64,000 nt of DNA, from the NCBI GenBank assembly GCA_015227615.1, contig JAALGZ010000027.1, positions 186,001 to 250,000 on the forward strand, read 5' to 3'. Within the stretch, counting starts at the first letter, position 1; every line of letters begins with the position of its first letter. The notes under the pieces are model-generated. The model made no database searches. It worked only from the letters and a program-made list of their open reading frames with translations, and was not told the DNA's origin. Both the position numbers and the translations under genes were made by a program. This DNA comes from Labyrinthula sp. Ha. Lineage: Eukaryota > Sar > Bigyra > Labyrinthulida > Labyrinthulaceae. This document shows positions 55,267 through 64,000 of the stretch, piece after piece.

Positions 55267-58200
55267 CTACTTCTTGAAATAAAGACCAACATTTTTTTCC
55301 TCAGGTCCAGAATCGGCTTCCGAGTCAAGTGAGTATTTTCCCGTCATTTCTTTAAACTGGTTCTTCAACATGGCGGGGTCTGTAGCTCTATCCGGTTTGG
55401 GCGAATACTTAGTGTTATGAAGCGCGCTGATATATTTTCTGCGCTCGTTCTCTGGGACATTCTTGTTAATCCAAACGACAATAGCATCATCAAAAATAGC
55501 CGGAAGGCTAACATCTGGCTGATATGCCTTAGGACTTGGAGCGAACATCTGCAACATGATGGATAATAATTCAAGAGCCTTTGTCTTATTTGCTTCATCT
55601 GCATTTGTCGCTTGTTTGATAACCTGAATATAGAGTTCCTTGAGGACCTCTTCATCCATTTTTCTATAAGCCTCAATACCTCGGCTAAGGATCTTCTTAG
55701 CAGCTTCATTAGCAGACAACTTCTTATCCACCTTAATCTCCATGGCAACTAGAATATCTTTAAAGTTATCTTTTGCCATAGCTTTAAAGGTTTTAACTTG
55801 AGCCTTTAGCTCTGGTTCTCCATCAGTTTCAGCCTTTAATTCAAAAGTGGGCTTACTTAAAGATGTTGGCATAGGTTTATCACTCCAGACTTTCATTGAC
55901 TCAGCTATTTTTTGACGGGAAAACATTCCGGTAAGTCCTTTCGCTTTAGCGAACTCCTCCTGATCTCTGTATTGAACCATTTTTTCAAGTGTGTACTGGT
56001 TTACATCAATTTCGTCATATTTGAACTCCAACAAGCGAATTTCACGATGGGTTTCTCTCCCCTTGTCCCCGACCTCTTTTGCTTTCTCATATTCAGCTTG
56101 TACAAAACTCTTGTTATCCAACTCGTACATTTTCTTTGCTGCAGTGATATAATCATTTGATTGCTTAAGCGCCTTTGCATTTTCAAGAGCCTCTTTCAAC
56201 ATTACGTTACTTACACAAGCAACTGCCCGTTGACAATCCTCATCTAAGATTTTCATCTTGTTTAGAAGCTGCTTAGCTTCGGTTATTCTCTTCGTCTGAT
56301 GACCTAACTCTTGTGCCTTTTCTAGACTAGCAATGATTTCCTTTCTATTGAAAGTATCAATTGCCTTGTCTACGCGTGCATCTAACTGGCCCAATACACA
56401 TTGATGAATATATTCCTTTATTTTTCTATGAGCCTGACGTTGACTAATAGTCAATTTTGGTTTCTTATAAGTAAGCCTTCCATCTTTCTTCGGTTTAGAA
56501 GCCTTTTCTTTCTCGCTTTGAGCCTTCATGGTTTCAACAACTTGCGTATCCAAGAGTTTCAGACTATCATAGTATGGATCTGGCTTCTGGTTTGATTCAC
56601 ATTTTTCAATGATCGTGTTCATTTTCTTTTCGAGTTCTAACCAGGCAGCTAGTTCTAATTTTAATTGCCCTGCCACAGCAAGATTGTTTGGCTTTGTGTT
56701 GAATAACTTGAGTTGCTCTGGTTCAAAACTATTTTTTAAGTCAGCTTTTTCAATTGCCTTGCTAAGGCCTTCAAAATCATCAGCTTTGTTAATATACTTC
56801 TGAATTTCTCTGGTATTTTCAAGCAGAATACTGGTGTAATGTCGTGTTACACCTCCCTTAATACTTGCCTGTGCCATAGGTATTAAACGTTCCATAGCTA
56901 AACTTCTCAACAACTTCAGAAGTTTATACTCATTTGCTTTGTAAAGAGCCATACTATTTCCAATTTTTACTTCTGAAAAGTTCTGTTTTGAGACGTCCAA
57001 AATCTCCTTAACACGATCAGCATAATTCTCCTCCGACACTTTCGTCTTGTACTTGTATTTATGGTTAATACAAGAATACCTATAGACAAACTTCTTGTGA
57101 GTAAATCTGAACGGATATCCGGTTTTTCTAATATCCACAGCTTCAAAGACCCCAGAATACCTCAGCTGTTCCACGCAGTTGGCAGCAACAAAGTCAGAAG
57201 GATTCATGTGTTCGTTGGGTTTGATACACCGGATGAAACGGCTATCTGTCTTGTGCAGGGTGTCCATGAGAGTGTTCAGCTGTCCCCTAAACTGATTAGA
57301 TAACGTCTTAATTTTTCTATCAGCACTATCAAATATAGTTTTCAACAAATCTTTGCTTGATCCCATCATTGCCTCATACATATCATCATACACAGTATCA
57401 ATGTTCTTAACCATAAAAGCACTTGCATCGTACTTAACCTAAAACCCTAAAATAAAAGAATATATGTACCACTCCTGCATAATGCGTGATCTCAAAAGAG
57501 AGTTTGTTGTCAAACCTTCTCTTTGGATCTGTCTCGAAGCAGGATTTAGCCGTGTGAACATCTTCAATCTTGTTCATGAACTTTTGATCATTACCTTCAG
57601 GTAAGATACATTCATCGTCAAGTGCTGGAAGAATACCATTTGGCTTCTTTTCAATAACTTCTAAGACTTCCTCATTATCAATAAACTTGATTGGGGTATA
57701 GTCAACCCCTTCAGCACGATAGAGCTTTTCTTCCTCCTTGAAAGTAGTTTCATTAAAAAGCATTTGTAGCTTTTCATTAGCATAATTAATACACAGTTGC
57801 TCAAACGAATTGTTTTCAAAAATCTCAAATCCAAATATATCCAAGATTCCAAGAATTCTTCCGTCTGCTTCGCCTAGGGAGTCGTTCACTCTTACCACAA
57901 GCCAAGTAAATAATTTCCCATAGATTCCCATTGCAAGCGAGTCACAAGCGGCCCTTGCATCAGCCTTAGAGAGTGGAATAACAGCTTTATCAGCTCCGCC
58001 TCTTGGCTTAATTGTCCTGTAACACAAAATTTGAGCAAGAGCTTCCTCACTAATTTCTAACAGGTTGGAAACATTTTTGATAGCTTCTCCTGCAGCAATG
58101 GAGGACCCTTCTACCGAACCCTTATGTAATTTTGCATCAAACTGCACATTTCCTAGCCAGAGCACAGCGGCAGTAAGTTCAAATATTGCATTTTGTTCCT

Positions 58201-59281
58201 CTTTTGTAAATTCTAGCTTGTCCATAGCTTCTTTAACATCGGCAAACTCTTTAGAATCATCTATTTGTGGAACATCAACGCATTGAGACTGGTTCATGTA
58301 GTTATAAGCGGAAGGTTTAAGCAGGTTCAACTTTTCACAGGCTTCATCACTCTTCGTGAGCTGATAGAAAATATGAAAGTTTCTCTCATTAGCCTGTTGA
58401 TGTACAATTCGAGATCTTTCCAACAGGTAGTTCACAATTCTACTACCTTTCATCTTAGCAGAAGTCCTATCAAAATAAACCTCCATCCATTTCCCAAAAC
58501 GAGATGAATTAATATTTCTGATCGTTTTGGCATTCCCGAAAGCCTCTAGTAAAGGATTAGCAACCAGAATTTTTTCCTCCACATTAGAATCAGATCCAGC
58601 AACAGCAGCTAAGTACTTCAAACATTGCTTGGTTGCTTCAGTTTTACCTGCTCCACTCTCTCCTGATATTAGAATACTCTGATTTCTTCTGTCGAATGCC
58701 ATCGAATCATAACTTTCATTAGCTACCTCAAACACATGAGGCCCAATAGGTTGATCAGCTGGCTTGTTTCTGTGAAGATCAATTTGATCATCACCATAAA
58801 GTGGAAGGTTCTGGTATGGATTTACTGATACCAAGACCGACTTTGCAGCTCCTACCCACGTATAAATCTGTTTCTTTTCATACCTTCTTGCTAGATTGTT
58901 AATAATAAAAGCTTCATTGACTGGATCAAGCATGACAAGATCATCCTCAAGAAATCGCAGGTTATTTTTGTTCAGCGACCAAAGAGGAACAACCTGCTTT
59001 CTTCCCCCAGTTTCTGGACCTTGCATCTCTCCAGTAGCAGGAACCTTCATGAGCGACCCGTCATCGAGGGCCACATGGGTTGTTCCATCATCATCCTTCT
59101 TAACAACTTTTCCAGCCTGCCACATATCTACGGGGTGAGGTACCCATACCCATTCCCCTTCGCTGGCCTGCTTTTCCTCTGCAGACATCAGCGCTTCTGG
59201 CTTCTGCCATGAAACCTCCTCGGTCTCTGTCTCAATGTAGAAGGCCATACCATCTAGGGTTCTTCTTTCTTGCCAAACCAT
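55267..59281 (-). CDS. Myosin heavy chain: WW, motor, helical tail, MyTH4-like; one 31-nt intron
   Basis: Exon 1 (59281-57470) and exon 2 (57438-55267) encode 1327 aa. The 31-nt intron (57439-57469, GTACAT to TTTAG) splits the conserved block HYAGV-VKYDASAFMVKN, so the splice is secure. A WW-like domain (residues 3-33, W and Y then W and P) precedes an SH3-like segment. The motor has P-loop GESGAGKTE (207-215), switch I NINSSRFGK (256-264) and switch II DIFGFEIFENNSFEQLC (about 478), so it should be an active ATP-driven actin motor. No clear IQ light-chain site follows. The tail is helical and lysine-rich. At about 1165-1285 lies a MyTH4-like domain (KELYIQVIKQATN, LLSIMLQMFAPSPKAY). No FERM domain follows. 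WW plus MyTH4 is reminiscent of protist-specific myosin classes. Confidence 0.93.
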
Positions 59282-62200
59282 ATTATTCTATTCCTCAGCA
59301 AATAATGTTCTTCTAATCTCGGTGTGGTGATCTAGCAAATTACGAATTATGTTGTTCAAAGACAAAAAGCTTTCTACTTTTCAGTGCGATTTCTTTAAAT
59401 CTAAACGGAAAGATGGAATTATTGTTAGGTCGGTATTGAGAGTCTAGTTTGTTTCTGTTCAAGTATATGAACTGTAGAAAGAGGAGGTGTCGAATACCAG
59501 AAACTATATCTATATGGTATTAACGATGCGATATTACCTCCTGTCAAAGAAGCTGTATTATACACAATTTTCACTGAACACAGTTCTTGAAAGATATTGA
59601 GAGAGAAAAAAGTATTTTACTCCTTATGAGATAAGAATACAAAAAGACAAATAATTTAAATAAATTGATATATATATATAGTAAAACTAAAGATAAGAGT
59701 TATATTTATATATCTCTGAGGGGTCAAAAAGAATAATTAAAAATTATTCAAGAGTTCATGTCCAGGAGGGCATATTTAAAAGAACTTCTAATTGCAAAGT
59801 TCTGTATAGCTTACAAGATTAAAATAGAAACAAATACTTGGAAAGCTTTTTGTTTAGTTAATATATAAAAAGAATCGAAGCCTTTAGGGTTCATCAACTC
59901 AAGATTTCTCAAAAAGTCTCTTTTATGTTGATATAGTAATAATGGCTCTTATGATATTTATGTTTAAGAAGTAATGTTGAGATTTGGTGCCCGAAAACAT
60001 ACACACTTTTTCCGGCCTCACTTACGAAGGCATGAATACATTATAACACCTAATGTCGGCTTGACCAGCACGACCCGAATCAAACGTCCGATGGTTTGCT
60101 GATTTTATATTTTAAACTTTAGAGGGGCCTTCAAAGATTCTCCTAGATTTTTTTTGCTCTCCATATATATTCGCAGTATATTTTAGCCTATTTTTCCTGA
60201 TTGAGTTTAAACCTTAAGCTAGCCGTACTATAAATAGAATGCCCTGGTCCATCCATAGCACATATTAGCTTTATAATTTGGTCTAAAGTGTTCATTCAAA
60301 TAACTAGAAATTAATTAGGAACATGAAATATATTTTTTTTTTATTTATGCCTAGATCATTAGCAGAATACCCAACTCACTAAGAATTTGAATTAAATGGC
60401 TATTCGTACAACTAGAGTTTACTCAAGAAAATAGCTGCAGCTCTAGCTATGAAATAGAATATTTTCGCTGCGAAAAAATAAATTTTGAATAGAAGGCAGT
60501 AAGTTTTATACGATTTTGTTCTCTGTTCTACGTGAGTTGAGGTGCATCTATTCCAAGACTAATATAATCAATTCTAAATTCTTAGTGCTATTAATGAGGT
60601 CTTAGGTCTTTAAAATAGTGATTTATAGTCCAAGGGCTTCAAATATGGTGTTTCTTTAAAGGTAGTTACAAAGCTTATTTCAAAAGTCTTTCCTCTTAGT
60701 TCAATTCTAACGTACAAATTATAAATAATAATAATTATATAACAACGGTGTAAATCAATAGTTTTACTAAGATCTTAACAGTAAGGTTTTAGAAATATGA
60801 AATTAAGAATCTTCAGTAGCATTTGAAGGGCTAACACTGGGTTCAGACGCGTTTCTTGCGCATCAACGTTTAATTACCAAATGTACTGCTACGCTGTGAT
60901 TGTCGCAAATTGTACTAGTTTTGACCATGTTTTGCAATCAATCTAAAACCAAGCTCTCTACGGAAGGAACTTGCTAGATGTCTTCAATGCAGCTATATTC
61001 TTTGAAACAGGAATAATTAGTAGACTTACACGATAACTTCTAGGGAGATAGTTTAGTTCATTACAGGTGTTTTTGTTCTACCAAATACTCAAAATAACTT
61101 CAAAAGAAACTGGTATGGAGAGAACCACCAATGAAGAAAGAGTGAAGTCCCATTAAGGATTATTATTAGGTTGGTAATTGCAATGACATATTTGAATATC
61201 TTTAAATGTTCTCAAAATCTTACTTCACCTTATGAAATTAAGCAGCGAATTTTATTTTCAGATTATCCCAACCATAAGATTTTACCCAAAAGGAGGATAT
61301 CTTCTCAACTACTTTGAATACTAGTCAACGAACACCCTATTTTAGAGCAACCAAGTGGTAGTTATGATATTCGTTGCTCAAGAGGAGCAATACATATTTT
61401 CCTTGAAGATACAAATAGTTCTGCTACAGATTTGTAGACTACGGCTAAAATTTTATGAATAACAGAATTCTAAAAAAGCCCAGGTATACCAGTCCTTAGA
61501 GAAATCTTCAAAATTCATGGTTCAAAATTTATTTATAACCTTAATGCTCGCCTAAATTTCTTTGAGAATCCTGGACACAATGCCTGTATCCTTACGAAAA
61601 CCCCAAGCGATACACTTCTACGCATAATCATGTTTGTACTGTTTCTTTGGTAAAAAACTATTGCTTTGATAATATCTGCGCATAAGAAAACTATAGTGCT
61701 AACTTTAGTAACGAAGCGATCAGTTTCACTTCCTTTTTCCTAAGAGAAGTGAGCTGTATGATGCGACATGATGCAAGACTGGTGCTCATGAAGATGTCAA
61801 TAACTGCAGTTTTACTTAAAATTCTAATAATCTGTAACTTTTCTTGTTCCTAAAAATGTGAGTTCATATACATACGCTGAATACTTATATTAATGAATAA
61901 CTTTGCGTCCTCGAGTTTTATTATCGGAAATTCACCCACACCACGCATTTTATCTAGCAACTTCAAAAGTTTCAAAAATTACAGATATCAGTTCATAGGA
62001 GCTAGATTGAGAAATAACCAGGAAATACATTCTGCGAATTTTCTTTTAAAAACTTTTCATTGCTGCGTCTAATTAATAATTTAATATGTAGTGAAAATAT
62101 TTCGCATTTTGTTTTGAAGCCAGTTTTCTAATCTTAATTCTTAGTTTTACAAATATAAGTATATCCTGTAGCTAGTAGAGCTCATGAGCAATCTAAATTG

Positions 62201-64000
62201 AAAGTAATTTACCGGTTAATAACACTTATTTGGTATACTGCAGGCTTGACTCAGTAGCTCGAAATCTAGGACTCAAAAAATATATTAATTTCTAGTTTAA
62301 GAGGCTCGATACCGTGATCGTGGGGAAATTTTAATTAGGCGTAGGATTGAATCCATGTACGTGCAATCCTTCCGGGATCAGTTCAGATTATATCAATATT
62401 AAAACCTATCTTCGCATCAGATTCATAAGTAGATCTTTTTACCTTCTCTCATTGTAACTCTCTACGTGTCTATGTTCAACATACACCAGTGTTGAAAAAC
62501 TAAAATGTTTAAAACCACTAGAATGGATGAAATAATTAGGAACGTAAACGGCAAACTTCTCCCTCTCCAATTCCATCTTTAATGATTGGAAGCTATGGGG
62601 AAGCAATTGGGTATAGTGCTGTTGTGCTTTAATTCTTAGTATTAGGTTTTCTCGTAGTAATTCACGAACACATCGTTAAGGTCACTGAAGGCGACTATTA
62701 GATAAGAGATGTATTAAGACATTTCGGGTCTTCCCCTTATATTGAGATATGTGGATATAGAGTTTTATAATAATGGAATACGTTATTGTGGAAGACCTCT
62801 TAACTTCTCTGTTTGTACATGGGGATAAACTCTATATGGGTATTTATAGAAAGTAACAAGCACCTATTCTAGTACCCTTATCATATGGGGAAATTTGAAT
62901 GTACATCTCAACCGCCACGGAACCGCGTTTACTACAATAGCCTATTAGTTAATATGTGATGGCACTTATGCTCTGGTCGATTAAAGTATAAATTTCTCAG
63001 TTTATCAAAATTATCATAAAAAAACTTGCAGCTTGGGGATGTTGAAGTCTTAAACTTTAAAAGTGATTGAACCTTCTTTCCTTTTTCTACTTCTTTTGGA
63101 TTTATATGCCGATTCTTAGAGAGGTGTTGCTTTATTTTCAATACGAACCATAGCTCTAGGTGATATGACAATACTCTTAGACTGATATTTTTTATTTTAA
63201 TCCTGGGACTGAACTCACTAGTAGTTTCAGAACTCATTATTGTCAGTTATATAGGGTTACAACAAAAGAACCTGTTGTAGTTAAAGTTTTTAATGAGAGA
63301 CGACTCCTTCATTACCCCAATATTGCCTTTTCATACCATTTAATTCACTCAATTGAAAGTTCAAGTGTTTTACATAGGATTATGAGACTTAAGATGTAAG
63401 CTTTTTATTGTTTGTTATTGTTAGTTTCTTCGTTAAGAGTTACTACGACCTATTACTATCAATAAACGTTGTTGGCATTGGGATATATGTATAACCTCGA
63501 GGCTTCAACAATATTTGGTGCTAAGATTTAGTTCTCATTCGGATTCAAGGAAATTTTCCTCTGTTAGTCCGACTTGCTTTGTCGGTGGGTTTAGAGAACT
63601 TTCTACCGACATAATTATGTATATTTGTAGAGAATTTTGGGCGAATATGTTCGCATGATGCAAGGATGACTTCGCAATCTCCAACCATTTTCTGCCAATT
63701 TAGGTTGCCTAAAGCTCACGGGCACACAATTAGAAAAAATCCGAACAAATAATTCGTTGAGATCCAAATCAGTTTTAAGTTATTCAAATTGTTGAATGGA
63801 AACAATTGAGATGGTTGAGAAAAACAAACATGTTGCTGTAACGTTGTAAAAATGAACACCGAGTTGTATTGTTTATGTCACTTCGCTAGAGTTAGTCATG
63901 TCCAAATATTTGGTTTCCCATCTTTTAACCCATACAAGACATAGAGGTCACCAAGTTAAATATTCAGACTACATATGAGTTCTTTATTGCACGAAAATTT
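59282..64000. other. Gene desert to window end
   Basis: AT-rich, with stops in all frames. A TATATATA run occurs near 59670-59680. A 101-codon minus-strand frame at 62932-63237 begins with an ATG but has no recognisable domain, and I do not call it a gene. Confidence 0.6.

Noticed and set aside
62932-63237. 101-codon minus-strand frame
   Set aside because: It has an ATG but no domain, neighbour or splice context, so is likely chance in a desert.

Overview
This is nuclear DNA from a unicellular eukaryote. It carries a class myosin, LAS1, ALG1, a PHD-finger protein and spliceosomal introns. TAA, TAG and TGA all end host genes (for example TAA for the sterol-carrier gene, TAG for the pyrophosphatase, TGA for LAS1), so the standard code is used and stop-reassigned ciliates are excluded. 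By reading across breaks in conserved frames I placed 15 introns. Fourteen are 28-35 nt long and one, in an uncertain small gene, is 45 nt. Such tiny introns, AT-rich DNA and a WW-motor-MyTH4 myosin would fit a stramenopile or alveolate protist, but I cannot assign the species.

Layout. (1) 1-2290: the left edge is a decayed LINE on the minus strand, cut by the window end. (2) 2.9-4.1 kb: an ankyrin-like gene whose frame breaks at an A9 run. (3) 7.0-9.8 kb: a tight island with a possible 40-aa ORF, a mitochondrial-looking inorganic pyrophosphatase, a coiled-coil protein and a stand-alone SCP2 domain. (4) 17.6-27.9 kb: the densest island, with an acylated cyclophilin, LAS1 (their coding ends overlap), an alpha/beta hydrolase, a PH-like membrane protein, a type II membrane protein, ALG1, an orphan basic protein starting 1 nt after ALG1, and a PH-like basic protein. 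(5) 32.7-40.1 kb: a GT4 glycosyltransferase and a 1987-aa PLU-1/PHD protein resembling the C-terminal half of KDM5 demethylases without a catalytic domain. (6) 43.8-48.1 kb: a nearly full-length but broken LINE with an inverted-repeat stem near its 3' end. (7) 48.3-50.5 kb: an LRR gene with one intron per repeat, an EF-hand membrane protein with two tiny 5' exons, and a small divergent gene. (8) 55.3-59.3 kb: the myosin.

Between the islands lie deserts of about 3-8 kb (4.1-7.0, 9.8-17.6, 27.9-32.7, 40.1-43.8, 50.5-55.3 and 59.3-64 kb) in which I recognise no gene. Minimal introns and 1-150 nt gene spacing inside islands contrast sharply with this empty DNA. The genes do not form one pathway. 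They are mostly housekeeping functions: N-glycosylation, pre-rRNA processing, phosphate metabolism, lipid transfer, cytoskeleton and chromatin reading. The most unusual signals are the ultrashort introns, the repeat-phased LRR introns, the predicted membrane-anchored cyclophilin, the C-terminally anchored ALG1 and the catalytic-domain-free KDM5-like protein.
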